Source: an uncultured Acinetobacter sp. (GTDB taxonomy: Bacteria > Pseudomonadota > Gammaproteobacteria > Pseudomonadales > Moraxellaceae). From it: DNA of 26,985 nucleotides. Below are positions 1-8,079 of this stretch, piece by piece (within the stretch, counting starts at the first letter, position 1; each line of letters begins with the position of its first letter). The stretch lies in assembly GCF_943914805.1 (NCBI RefSeq), contig NZ_CALUDM010000041.1, positions 1 to 26,985 on the forward strand, in the 5' to 3' direction. Below the pieces are notes generated by a model. That model saw only the letters and a list, made by a program, of their open reading frames with translations, was not told the DNA's origin and ran no database searches. The position numbers and the translations under genes were made by a program.

Positions 1-6
1 TCGCCA
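1..6 (+). tRNA. possible 3' end of a tRNA (truncated by window edge)
   Basis: The window opens with TCGCCA, followed after a short spacer by a strong intrinsic terminator. This is the usual layout at the end of a tRNA transcript, with CCA encoded and G as discriminator base. Only six bases are visible, so neither the arms nor the anticodon can be checked. It could equally be the tail of any other transcript. Confidence 0.25.
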
Positions 7-17
7 GCTCATTATTC

Positions 18-53
18 AAACACCCTCAACTTAATAGTTGGGGGTGTTTTTTT
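18..53 (+). terminator. Rho-independent terminator of an upstream gene
   Basis: A 13-bp stem (AAACACCCTCAAC pairing with GTTGGGGGTGTTT, one T-G wobble) closes a 6-base loop TTAATA and runs into a T tract ending at 53. It ends a plus-strand transcript that begins left of the window. Confidence 0.85.
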
Positions 54-452
54 ATGTTTAAAATATTCTTATTCATCAATTTTTTTAGAGATTACTGTAA
101 GTAATGGCTTAATTATTTGGCCAAGAACTTTGTGATTTTCATATGCATGTTATTTATTTGCATTAGCCAAGTATAGTAAACGATCAATAATACTTATGAA
201 TATCGTAGGTAGTGTAAATAGAAACTGGATCTTGGCTTGTCTCATTAAATTAATGTATTCCAAAATAGATATTTATAGATAAACATCAGTAATTTTTATG
301 GAAGAAGATTATTTATTACACAAAAAAATTAATCGAAGAAAAATCAGATGTATGTTATCAATATATGATCAATCGAAGGTTTAGTTGGAGTGTAGTAAGA
401 TGAATCATTTTAATGGCGATTTAATATAACGTTAAAATTTAGAGAAGAAAAA
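54..452. other. AT-rich intergenic region without a convincing gene
   Basis: About 400 bases between the leading terminator and the DUF4256 gene. It is very AT-rich. The only small ORF seen (298-384, 28 codons) has no ribosome binding site and no recognisable sequence. I see no tRNA, repeat or clear promoter here, although the promoter of the downstream gene must lie in its right half. Confidence 0.5.
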
Positions 453-1013
453 ATGAAGAAGAATCAATTGGATGTAGAGCAGACGATGGCGCTGTTAAAG
501 ACATTAAAAAAACGCTTTGAACAAAATACGCATCGTCATCAAAACTTAAATTGGGTTGAAGTCGAAGCTCAATTAAAACAACAACCAGAAAAATTGTGGT
601 CATTGAGTTTAATGGAAGATACAGGTGGAGAACCTGATGTAGTTTTATTTGAAACTGGAAATACTGAAATTGTATTTTATGATTGTGCGCTTGAAACCCC
701 GAAAGGTCGAAGAAGCCTTTGTTATGATCGAGAAGCTTTAGATGCACGTAAAGAGAAGAAACCACTAGCGAATGTGATTGATATTGCTCAGTCTATGGGT
801 GTGCAATTATTAACAGAACAGCAATACCGATATTTACAAACTATTTTTAATTTTGATTTAAAAACATCAAGTTGGATTGAAACACCTGAAGCGATACGTA
901 AGCAAGGAGGTGCGTTGTTTTGTGATTTTCGTTATGGACAAGTTTTTACTTATCATAATGGTGCTCAATCGTATTATGCATCACGAGGTTTTAGAGCATC
1001 ACTAAAAGTTTAA
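453..1013 (+). CDS. DUF4256 domain-containing protein
   Basis: A 186-residue soluble protein with no signal peptide or membrane segment. It matches the DUF4256 family along its whole length: a motif around TGGEPDVV (residues 57-64), the stretch ETPKGRRSLCYDREAL (about residues 82-97), TEQQYRYLQ, then FDLKTSSWIETP and GGALFCDFRYGQVFTYHNGAQSYYASRGFR near the C terminus, which are the family's conserved blocks. No biochemical function is known for the family. The start codon follows a purine-rich GAGAAG about 6 bases upstream. It stands alone, 136 bases before the sugar dehydrogenase on the same strand. A weak dyad (AAAACATGATGTTTT, 1053-1068) in the gap lacks a good T tract, so some read-through into the next gene is possible. 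Family assignment is firm; role unknown. Confidence 0.85.
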   Translation: MKKNQLDVEQTMALLKTLKKRFEQNTHRHQNLNWVEVEAQLKQQPEKLWSLSLMEDTGGEPDVVLFETGNTEIVFYDCALETPKGRRSLCYDREALDARKEKKPLANVIDIAQSMGVQLLTEQQYRYLQTIFNFDLKTSSWIETPEAIRKQGGALFCDFRYGQVFTYHNGAQSYYASRGFRASLKV

Positions 1014-1149
1014 TTTGTAGAATATAAGTGATAACTAAACACTTCGTCATTTAAAAAACATGATGTTTTGTTACCAATTGGGTGAATGATTTATTTTTAT
1101 GAATGTTATTTTGAAATAAATAGATGACGAAGCTAGGAGAGAAGAAAAT

Positions 1150-2298
1150 ATGCAAAGAAATTCAATGAAGATATTCGGCTTTTCTCTAGTTTTGAGTAGT
1201 CTGTTGTTAAGTGCATGTAATGCGCAAAGTAAAGATTCTATTTCACAGATGAAAGCCTCAGATATCAAACAAGGTTATCAAATCGGACCAATAGCAACGT
1301 TTGATGAACCTTGGGCAATGGCACGACTTGCTGATGGTCGATTATTGATTACAGAAAAGAAAGGGCGCCTTAAATTATTCAATCCTTTGACTAAGCAAAA
1401 GATTGATATTTTAGGAATTCCTAAAGTTGCTTATGGTGGGCAAGGAGGCTTAGGTGATATTGCTTTGCACCCTAATTTTGAGAAGAATAAATTAGTGTAT
1501 TTGAGTTATGCAGAAGCAGGAAAAGGAGGTTATGGCGCTGTAGTCATACGTGGTGAACTTGATCTACTTGACCCACATCCAAAACTTAAAAATATAAGCA
1601 GAATTTGGGAGCAAGTGCCTAAGGTTTCAGGTCAAGGGCATTATTCACATCGTATTTTATTTGGTCAAGATGGCAAGTTATGGATCAGTTCAGGTGAACG
1701 ACAAAAGTTTGAACCTGCTCAAGATATGCGATCAAATTTAGGCAAAATTTTAAGATTAAATGATGATGGTACGGCTGCGGAGGGTAATCCATTTACGCAT
1801 CAAGGTGAGATTGCTAAGCAAGTATGGTCTTTAGGACATAGAAATCCTTTGGGCATTGCATTTGATGCGCAAGGAAAATTGTGGGATGTCGAAATGGGGC
1901 CACGAGGTGGCGATGAGTTAAATATCGTTATTCGTGGTAAAAACTATGGTTATCCTATTGTTTCTAATGGTGATCATTATAATGGCTTACCGATTCCAGA
2001 CCATGATACTCATCCTGAATTTAAAGCACCTGAAATCAGTTGGACACCAGTGATCTCTCCATCAAGTTTGATTTTTTATCAAGGTCAACTGTTTCCTCAA
2101 TGGAGCAATAAAGCACTGATTGGTGGTTTATCTTCAAAATCGATTGTTGTAGTTGATACGACACAAAAACCTGTAATAGAAGTTCAACGTTTAGAGATGA
2201 AGCAGAGAATTCGTGATTTAGAAGTTGCTCAAGATGGAAGTATTTGGGTACTTGAAGATGGAAAAGATGCGCATTTATTAAAGTTATTACCTCAATAG
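1150..2298 (+). CDS. PQQ-dependent soluble aldose sugar dehydrogenase (YliI/Asd-like), lipoprotein
   Basis: Predicted to oxidise aldose sugars in the periplasm with pyrroloquinoline quinone as cofactor, like E. coli YliI (Asd). The 382-residue protein starts with a lipoprotein signal: positive N terminus, hydrophobic stretch 8-20, lipobox LSAC with Cys23 as the lipidated residue. The rest is the glucose/sorbosone dehydrogenase beta-propeller: EPWAMARLADGRLLITEK, GGQGGLGDIALHP, YSHRILFGQDGKLWISSGER, NLGKILRLNDDGT, and the block LGHRNPLGIAFD with WDVEMGPRGGDELN and NYGYP. The Arg, Asp and His residues in these blocks are those expected to hold PQQ and the catalytic site. Length is close to YliI. 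The start is supported by AGGAGA about 9 bases upstream. A terminator follows, so it ends its transcript. PQQ synthesis genes are not in this window. The exact sugar cannot be told. Confidence 0.9.
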   Translation: MQRNSMKIFGFSLVLSSLLLSACNAQSKDSISQMKASDIKQGYQIGPIATFDEPWAMARLADGRLLITEKKGRLKLFNPLTKQKIDILGIPKVAYGGQGGLGDIALHPNFEKNKLVYLSYAEAGKGGYGAVVIRGELDLLDPHPKLKNISRIWEQVPKVSGQGHYSHRILFGQDGKLWISSGERQKFEPAQDMRSNLGKILRLNDDGTAAEGNPFTHQGEIAKQVWSLGHRNPLGIAFDAQGKLWDVEMGPRGGDELNIVIRGKNYGYPIVSNGDHYNGLPIPDHDTHPEFKAPEISWTPVISPSSLIFYQGQLFPQWSNKALIGGLSSKSIVVVDTTQKPVIEVQRLEMKQRIRDLEVAQDGSIWVLEDGKDAHLLKLLPQ

Positions 2299-2345
2299 TT
2301 GTATTTAAAATCCAATTGAAAAGCTAAGCATAAAATAATAGTTAT

Positions 2346-2377
2346 AAAAAAGCCCCGATATCCTATCAGGGCTTTTT
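2346..2377 (+). terminator. Rho-independent terminator after the sugar dehydrogenase gene
   Basis: AAAAAGCCC and GATA pair with TATC and GGGCTTTTT around a 3-base loop, with one C-A mismatch in the stem. The T tract is on the plus strand. The mirrored A tract means it could also work on the minus strand, below the toxin-antitoxin pair. Confidence 0.85.
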
Positions 2378-2626
2378 CGTATTGATTCATTATTGTAGTG
2401 AACTGCCTGTTGACTACTTATGCGTCCATCTATTTATCCCATTTCTTACTTTTTATTATTGTTCTTCGTAATTTGAAACATCCTGTTTCTTTATGTAACT
2501 ATAATATCGATTTTATGATATTGGGAACAGCTGTAAAAGGCCTCATCATATGTAAGCTTTGGCGTACAAATAAGTATGGATATTATGCTAATCTTTTTAT
2601 TTAAAATTAAATGTATGAGAATAAAA
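2378..2626. other. intergenic DNA with no supported gene
   Basis: About 250 AT-rich bases between the terminator and the tautomerase fragment. A 68-codon open frame (2398-2604) starts with GTG, lacks a ribosome binding site and resembles no family. I see no other structure here. Confidence 0.4.
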
Positions 2627-2677
2627 ATGCCAGCAGTTCAAATTGAAGTCAGGCAACACTATGATTTGGAAACTTAA
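2627..2677 (+). pseudogene. N-terminal fragment of a tautomerase-family gene
   Basis: Sixteen codons translate as MPAVQIEVRQHYDLET and then stop. This is the typical start of small tautomerase-family proteins: initiator Met, then catalytic Pro, a beta strand and the turn before the first helix. A purine-rich GAGAAT lies upstream. No continuation of the domain is seen in any frame after the stop, so this is not one simple frameshift: the rest of the gene has been lost or replaced. It sits directly downstream of the toxin gene, on the opposite strand. The assignment rests on a short match, so it is tentative. Confidence 0.45.
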
Positions 2678-2750
2678 AAAACAACTATGATTAACACTGA
2701 AAATCACGTACTAAAAAGTCCAACAACCAAGGATTGAGGGCTAATTTAGC

Positions 2751-3017
2751 TTACATATTTTTGTAAATCGTATCTCGTCTATCAACATCTAGAACTAATA
2801 CAATTAATTCATCATCAATAACTTGGTATACTAATCTATATCCTGCTGACTTCAATTTAATTTTATAAAGATCAATAGATCCGCTCAGCTTATTCTTAGG
2901 AATTTTTGGATTTTCTAAAACTTTAGCTAGTTTCTTCAAAATTTGTTCAGCAATATCAGGATTTAATTTACTAAACTTTTTCCTTGCGGTTTCTTTGAAT
3001 CTCAGCCTGTAACTCAT
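2751..3017 (-). CDS. type II toxin, RelE/ParE family (StbE-like)
   Basis: An 88-residue basic protein of the RelE/ParE fold. RelE toxins inhibit growth, typically by cutting mRNA on the ribosome. The family pattern is clear: YRLRFKETARKKFSKL at the start, then ENPKIPKNKLSG, then YKIKLKSAGYRLVYQVIDDELIVLVLDVDRRD, matching the StbE/RelE subgroup with its conserved YRLVYQV and basic C terminus. Its start lies inside the antitoxin gene (47-base overlap), the usual tight coupling that makes antitoxin first. Length is normal, so the toxin appears intact. Whether it cuts mRNA or acts otherwise cannot be told from sequence. The flanks carry gene fragments, which suggests a mobile or recently acquired module. 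Confidence 0.9.
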   Translation of the reverse strand: MSYRLRFKETARKKFSKLNPDIAEQILKKLAKVLENPKIPKNKLSGSIDLYKIKLKSAGYRLVYQVIDDELIVLVLDVDRRDTIYKNM

Positions 3018-3255
3018 CGAGTGTAACCTCTATTATTGGTTCGTTTTCGACTTGTTTAGCCAGTTTTAAAAGTTCTTGATCTTCAATTAAATCCATCATT
3101 CTTTCGTACATATCAGCAGGGACACAGTAAAAAGCAGGAGTATTCCTATTCAGAATAGCTACAGCTTCACCGAACCCATTGTTGACGACTTCCATCGGAT
3201 TCTTTTTCAATTCAGAAACACTAGAAACAAATCGACTAAGGATTATGTTGTTCAT
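2971..3255 (-). CDS. type II antitoxin, Phd/YefM family (StbD-like)
   Basis: A 94-residue acidic partner of the downstream toxin. The N-terminal half is a Phd/YefM DNA-binding domain with the signature SVSELKKNPMEVV, then EAVAILNRNTPAFYCVPADMYERMMDL, which closely follows the StbD pattern. The C-terminal third (about residues 60-94) is acidic and helical and should wrap the toxin. Antitoxins of this kind also repress their own operon with the toxin as co-repressor. The start is preceded by AGAGGG about 10 bases upstream. The gene comes first in the operon and overlaps the toxin by 47 bases. No palindromic operator stood out upstream by eye. Confidence 0.9.
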   Translation of the reverse strand: MNNIILSRFVSSVSELKKNPMEVVNNGFGEAVAILNRNTPAFYCVPADMYERMMDLIEDQELLKLAKQVENEPIIEVTLDELQAEIQRNRKEKV

Positions 3256-3694
3256 GATTTACAGACCCTCTTATGGCTTCAGGTTATCAATCCAAAGCTA
3301 AATCACTATATACAAGATACTCAAGTTAAAGACCAATTACAAGACCTGTTTAAAGGTCATTTAAAGTATTAATAAAACTAAAGGGCAGCAATGATGAATT
3401 ATTTAAAAGATTTGGTATCTGTGTAAACCATATTGTGGTACGTCACAGATCTCTTAAAACTGTGCCGTATGATTGGAAATTAATTCTCGGATACACTGTC
3501 ACTGTATTAATTGATAATGACTTTCCAAGTTCTTCTAGGTGTAATACTAAACAAGTAGATAATAGTGAAATCATTCAAATTAGGTTGCTTTATAATTTGT
3601 ATTAAATTTTCATATTGTGAGATTACGGCTATTAATTTTTGCTTTGGCTTTAATCAAATGATCAAAATAGGCGTATACTGAACAGACATAAGGA
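3256..3694. other. 439-base region with possible gene remnants
   Basis: Two plus-strand frames without good start codons stay open here. The first, ending at a stop at 3370-3372, reads ...INPKLNHYIQDTQVKDQLQDLFKGHLKY and has the composition of a helical protein C terminus. The second (3354-3605, 83 codons without a stop) ends ...IIQIRLLYNLY. Neither is recognised and neither has a ribosome binding site. They may be decayed genes or chance. The right end (3674-3679) contains TATACT, a likely -10 element for the downstream MFS gene. Confidence 0.35.
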
Positions 3695-3700
3695 GTGATT

Positions 3701-4921
3701 ATGTCTGAAGTACCTGAGTCCATGTCCTATATTGAATATGGCACTAAACCTTTTATTGCAATTTTATTGTCATTATTTTTAGCAGGTTTTGCTGTATTTT
3801 CATCACTTTACTGTGTGCAGCCCATGATGCCTTTTTTGGCAAAATTCTTTCATGTCACGCCTACGCATAGTAGCTTCCCACTGTCATTCTCAACCATTGC
3901 TTTGGCTTTAGGCTTATTGTTTGCAGGGCTTATTTCAGATCGTTTTGGTCGTAAGCCAATCATGGTGATTTCTTTATTCTCTACAGCAACATTATTGTTA
4001 ATGAGTGCCTTTTTACCTTATTGGGAAGTTTTTCTCGCCACACGAATGATGGTTGGATTGGCTGTAAGTGGTGTTGCTTCAGTTGCAATGACGTATATTG
4101 GTGAAGAAATTGCACAAAAAGATGTTGGTTTTGCAATGGGGCTTTATATCTCTGGTACTGCCATCGGCGGAATGAGTGGCCGTTTAATCGCAGGGGTTTT
4201 ACTGGATTATATTTCTTGGCAAACAGCAACGATGATTATTGGTATTCTGAATTTATTGATCGCCATTGTTTTCTATATTGCTTTACCTGCATCAAAACAT
4301 TTCCAAGCCTACCCAATTCAATTCTCACGTTTTATCGAATCTTTTAAAAAAAATCTCGCAGATCCAAAGCTTCGTCTGCTGTTTGCAGAAGGTTTTATTT
4401 TGATGGGATGCTTTGTAACCGTGTTTAATTACATGAGTTACCATCTTTTAGACAAACCGTTTGAATTATCACAAACATGGATCGGTTTGATTTCGATTGC
4501 TTATTTATCAGGTATTTATAGCTCTCCACGTGCAGCAAGTTGGAGTCGAAAATTTGGTCGAGATAAAGTACTTGCTGTGATGTTTTTAACTATGATTTTG
4601 GGCTTATGGATCATGTTACTTCCATCACTTTGGTTGATATTAATAGGCTTATTAATTTTCACATTCTCATTCTTTGCTGCACATTCGACTTCAAGTAGTT
4701 GGGTTTCTGTACAGTCCTTACAATATCGTGCAGTAGGTTCTTCGCTTTACCTATTTTGTTATTACCTTGGATCAAGCTTCCTCGGAAGTGCAAATGGTTT
4801 GGTGTGGGAAAGTTATGGTTGGTTTGGTTTGACGATTACCCTTACTTTGATTCTTTGTATCGGTTTTATGATTGCTTTGAGGCTCAGTAAAATCTCGAAT
4901 AAAGCATCATCGAATGTGTAG
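3701..4921 (+). CDS. ynfM: MFS transporter, YnfM-like (DHA1 type)
   Basis: A 406-residue, 12-helix major facilitator, probably an inner-membrane exporter of small molecules by proton antiport. Substrate unknown. It aligns by eye with E. coli YnfM: LYCVQPMMPFLAKFF in helix 1, the MFS loop signature GLISDRFGRKPIM between helices 2 and 3, then RMMVGLAVSGVASVAMTYIGEEI and GLYISGTAIGGMSGRLIAGVL, and LLFAEGFILMGCFVTVFNYMSYHL at the start of the second half. An in-frame GTG lies two codons upstream, but ATG at 3701 is preferred because AGGAG lies just 5 bases before it. Upstream is TATACT at 3674-3679, with no good -35. It is a single-gene unit between the toxin-antitoxin patch and ygiQ. The subfamily is clear; the function remains generic. 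Confidence 0.85.
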   Translation: MSEVPESMSYIEYGTKPFIAILLSLFLAGFAVFSSLYCVQPMMPFLAKFFHVTPTHSSFPLSFSTIALALGLLFAGLISDRFGRKPIMVISLFSTATLLLMSAFLPYWEVFLATRMMVGLAVSGVASVAMTYIGEEIAQKDVGFAMGLYISGTAIGGMSGRLIAGVLLDYISWQTATMIIGILNLLIAIVFYIALPASKHFQAYPIQFSRFIESFKKNLADPKLRLLFAEGFILMGCFVTVFNYMSYHLLDKPFELSQTWIGLISIAYLSGIYSSPRAASWSRKFGRDKVLAVMFLTMILGLWIMLLPSLWLILIGLLIFTFSFFAAHSTSSSWVSVQSLQYRAVGSSLYLFCYYLGSSFLGSANGLVWESYGWFGLTITLTLILCIGFMIALRLSKISNKASSNV

Positions 4922-5211
4922 ATTTAATGATTACATTTGCACACCATGAAAATATTTTTATTTCATTGAAAGGCATGCTTCATTTTGTTCGATCATGCTG
5001 ATTTTGATTATCTTTCATATGATTCATCAAGTTTTAAAGTGTGAGAAGTGGTTATTTTCAATCAATTTATATTGAAAAATCAGCATTAATTTACATGTTT
5101 CTGTTTTTGATTGTTTTTTAATCAAGCATGATGAATGAAATTCATGGTAAAATGATCGGCTTTCATCTTAGATCTCTCCCGATCGCCAACTGCCATTCGA
5201 GATAATTCGCC

Positions 5212-7617
5212 ATGTCGACCGCTTATACTGCTCAAACTGCGCCTACAGCGCTGTTTGATTATGACAAATATTGGGCATCGTGCTTTGAACCAGCACCATT
5301 TTTGCCAATGTCACGTGAAGAAATGGATTTACTCGGTTGGGACAGTTGTGACTTCATTCTTGTCTGTGGTGATGCCTATATTGACCATCCATCATTTTGT
5401 TCAGGGATCATCGGGCGTACTTTAGAAGCACAAGGTTTTCGTGTTGGGATTATTGCACAACCCGATTGGACGTCTGCTGAGGCATTTAAAGCCTTAGGCA
5501 AGCCAAATATCGCTTGGGGTGTAACGGCAGGAAATATGGATTCGATGATCAACCGTTATACGGCTGACCGTAAAATCCGTTCAGATGATGCCTATTCTCC
5601 AGATAATTTACCGAATAAACGCCCTGATCGTGCAGCAACAGTGTATTGTCAACGTTGCCGTGAAGCATTTCCCGATGTTCCTGTGCTTTTAGGTGGTATC
5701 GAAGCCTCTTTGCGTCGTATTGCGCATTATGACTATTGGTCAGATAAAGTTCGTCGTTCAGTATTGATGGATTCTAAAGCGGATTTACTCATGTACGGCA
5801 ATGGTGAGCGTTCGATTGTCGAAGTGATGCATCGTCTTGCCAAAGGTCAGAAAATCCACGAAATTACTGATGTTCGTGGTACAGCATTTATTATCAATAA
5901 AAATAATCGTGCGTCTAAAGCACAGTTTGTCGAAATTGCATCAAATGATGTCGATAGTATTGGTCGTGTTGATCCGATCATCAATCCTTATGTGATGACT
6001 GAGGATTTGGATGGTTGTGAAATTGAGCAGGGCAAAGGCAATTCACTTACGCAATATCAAAATTTCCAAAAAGAAATTGTTGCTAATCCAATTATCCGTG
6101 AAGGCGATGATTTGGATGAAAATACCCAAATTGTTCAATTACAGCCTGCTTCAAAAGCGATTAAACATAAATTACCGCCACGTGAGTTGGCTGTGATTCG
6201 TTTACCTGCGTTTGAAGAAGTTGCAGATGATCCCGTTTTATATGCACATGCCAATCGTATTTTGCATCTTGAAACCAATCCGGGAAATGCTCGTGCATTG
6301 GTGCAAAAACATGGTGAACGTGATGTATGGTTAAATGCACCACCGATTCCATTGACTACTGAAGAAATGGACTATGTGTTTGATTTGCCTTATGCACGTC
6401 TACCACATCCTGCTTATGGGAATGCGCGTTTTCCTGCATTTGATATGATCAAGTTCTCTGTAAATATCATGCGTGGCTGTTTTGGCGGTTGTACGTTCTG
6501 TTCTATTACGGAACATGAAGGTCGTATCATTCAAAACCGTTCTGAAGAATCGATTTTACGTGAAGTTGAAAAGATTCGTGATACAGCACCTGGTTTTACA
6601 GGCATCATTTCTGACTTGGGTGGGCCAACTGCAAATATGTACCGTTTGCATTGTAAAGACCCTGAGATTGAAAAGAACTGTCGTAAACCATCATGTGTTT
6701 ATCCAGGTGTTTGTCAAAACTTACATACAGATCATGCACCTTTAACACAGTTATATCGTAAAGCACGTGAACTCAAAGGCATCAAAAAGATCCTGATTGG
6801 TTCAGGCTTACGCTATGATTTAGCGGTGTTAAACCCTGAATATGTCAAAGAATTGGTTCAGCATCATGTCGGTGGTTATTTAAAAATTGCGCCTGAACAT
6901 ACCGAAAAAGGTCCATTGTCTAAGATGATGAAACCGGGCATCGGAACCTATGATCGTTTCAAGCAAATGTTTGATCGTTTCAGTAAGGAAGCAGGTAAAG
7001 AGCAATATTTAATTCCGTACTTTATCGCAGCGCATCCGGGTACGACCGAATATGACATGATGAATTTGGCGATTTGGTTGAAAAAGAATGGTTTCCGTGC
7101 CGATCAGGTACAGACTTTCTATCCATCACCAATGGCAACAGCGACCACGATGTATCACACAGGTAAAAACCCATTAGCAAAAGTGGCGCGATATACTGAA
7201 GATGTTGATATTGTGAAAGGTGAGAAGCGTCGTCGTCTGCATAAAGCATTCTTACGTTATCATGATCCAAATAACTGGCCATTATTACGTGAAGCTTTAA
7301 AAGAAATGGGTCGCCAAGATTTAATTGGTAATTCAAAACAGCATTTGATTCCAACCTATCAACCGCAAGGTACAGAAGGTCAGTATCAGTCTGCTCGTAA
7401 GAAGAATTCAACAGTAGATGGTGATTCGCAAAAGCGTAATGGTGATAGTCGTAATCAACAAGCGAAAAATCAATCTCGTCCATCAAATACGAAAAAGCGT
7501 CCCGAGCGTGGACAGATTTTAACGCAACATACAGGATTACCACCACGTGAAACAGGTGATAAAAAACCGTTTGGTGGGAATAGTAAAGGAAAATCTAAAC
7601 CGAAAAGTCGGGCTTAG
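5212..7617 (+). CDS. ygiQ: YgiQ family radical SAM protein
   Basis: An 801-residue cytoplasmic iron-sulfur protein of the YgiQ (UPF0313) family. The N-terminal domain (about residues 15-330) has the family patterns WDSCDFILVCGDAYIDHPSF and VLLGGIEASLRRIAHYDYWSDKVRRS. The radical SAM core follows, with the cluster-binding motif CFGGCTFC (Cys423, Cys427, Cys430; CX3CX2C) that should hold a [4Fe-4S] cluster and S-adenosylmethionine. The C-terminal DUF3362 region includes FYPSPMATATTMYHTG and then a long basic, Gln/Asn/Ser-rich tail (about residues 715-801) suggestive of nucleic acid or ribosome contact. The reaction is not known to me. It is somewhat longer than E. coli YgiQ, mainly through that tail. 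No clear Shine-Dalgarno precedes the ATG, but the conserved N terminus supports this start. A terminator follows. Confidence 0.93.
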   Translation: MSTAYTAQTAPTALFDYDKYWASCFEPAPFLPMSREEMDLLGWDSCDFILVCGDAYIDHPSFCSGIIGRTLEAQGFRVGIIAQPDWTSAEAFKALGKPNIAWGVTAGNMDSMINRYTADRKIRSDDAYSPDNLPNKRPDRAATVYCQRCREAFPDVPVLLGGIEASLRRIAHYDYWSDKVRRSVLMDSKADLLMYGNGERSIVEVMHRLAKGQKIHEITDVRGTAFIINKNNRASKAQFVEIASNDVDSIGRVDPIINPYVMTEDLDGCEIEQGKGNSLTQYQNFQKEIVANPIIREGDDLDENTQIVQLQPASKAIKHKLPPRELAVIRLPAFEEVADDPVLYAHANRILHLETNPGNARALVQKHGERDVWLNAPPIPLTTEEMDYVFDLPYARLPHPAYGNARFPAFDMIKFSVNIMRGCFGGCTFCSITEHEGRIIQNRSEESILREVEKIRDTAPGFTGIISDLGGPTANMYRLHCKDPEIEKNCRKPSCVYPGVCQNLHTDHAPLTQLYRKARELKGIKKILIGSGLRYDLAVLNPEYVKELVQHHVGGYLKIAPEHTEKGPLSKMMKPGIGTYDRFKQMFDRFSKEAGKEQYLIPYFIAAHPGTTEYDMMNLAIWLKKNGFRADQVQTFYPSPMATATTMYHTGKNPLAKVARYTEDVDIVKGEKRRRLHKAFLRYHDPNNWPLLREALKEMGRQDLIGNSKQHLIPTYQPQGTEGQYQSARKKNSTVDGDSQKRNGDSRNQQAKNQSRPSNTKKRPERGQILTQHTGLPPRETGDKKPFGGNSKGKSKPKSRA

Positions 7618-7631
7618 TTTTTAAAATTGAG

Positions 7632-7655
7632 AAGGATGCGAAAGCATCCTTTTTT
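7632..7655 (+). terminator. Rho-independent terminator after ygiQ
   Basis: AAGGATGC and GCATCCTT form an 8-bp stem closed by a GAAA tetraloop, followed by a T tract, 15 bases after the ygiQ stop. Confidence 0.9.
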
Positions 7656-8079
7656 CTATAAAAATCAATCTTTGGGTCAAAAATAAACAAAACTGTGGAT
7701 AAGTTTTTTAGAACTGTGGGTAAAATTTTGAATAAAAATCAAACAAAAGTCGTATAAATTGTCTGACAATAATACGATAATTTTATCGGATTAAGTTGTA
7801 TTTAAAAATGAAAATGAGTATAACAATAACTAAAACCTATTCATTTATTGCTTATGATAATTGAATAAAATAAAACTATGATTCAATTTATAATTAAAAC
7901 CGAGACTTAAGTCACATTGATGTTTTGAAGTGAAGTTTTAAGTCAAGATTTATAAGTGTTGTGTTGCAGTTTGTAGTGATTTTATCAAAGTGTTTGAACC
8001 AAAAGTATTAATTCATATATTAATATTACTGGGAAAAATAAACGGTCTAGAAACCGAATTATAAGAAAGGAAAGAGGAC
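7656..8079. other. AT-rich intergenic region with two DnaA-box-like sites
   Basis: About 420 bases with no gene. TGTGGATAA (7694-7702), the complement of the consensus DnaA box TTATCCACA, is followed 21 bases on by the near match TGTGGGTAA (7715-7723). The rest is strongly AT-rich and ends in the leader of the DUF2726 gene. Confidence 0.45.
7994..8021 (+). promoter_or_regulatory. possible promoter of the DUF2726 gene
   Basis: TTGAAC and TATATT separated by 16 bases, about 60 bases before the start codon. Hexamers are fair, but the region is so AT-rich that chance matches are likely. Confidence 0.3.

Noticed and set aside
298..384. 28-codon plus-strand frame
   Set aside because: No ribosome site, Lys/Ile/Arg-rich as expected from AT-rich DNA.
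439..765. 108-codon minus-strand frame
   Set aside because: Antisense to the DUF4256 gene, which has strong family motifs; no ribosome site and low-complexity composition.
2398..2604. 68-codon plus-strand frame
   Set aside because: GTG start directly after a terminator, no ribosome binding site, no recognisable sequence.
3695..3700. GTG start for the YnfM-like gene
   Set aside because: It overlaps the AGGAG ribosome binding site; the ATG at 3701 has proper spacing.
7022..7546. 174-codon minus-strand frame
   Set aside because: Antisense shadow of ygiQ; His/Tyr/Leu-rich composition typical of reversed codons.
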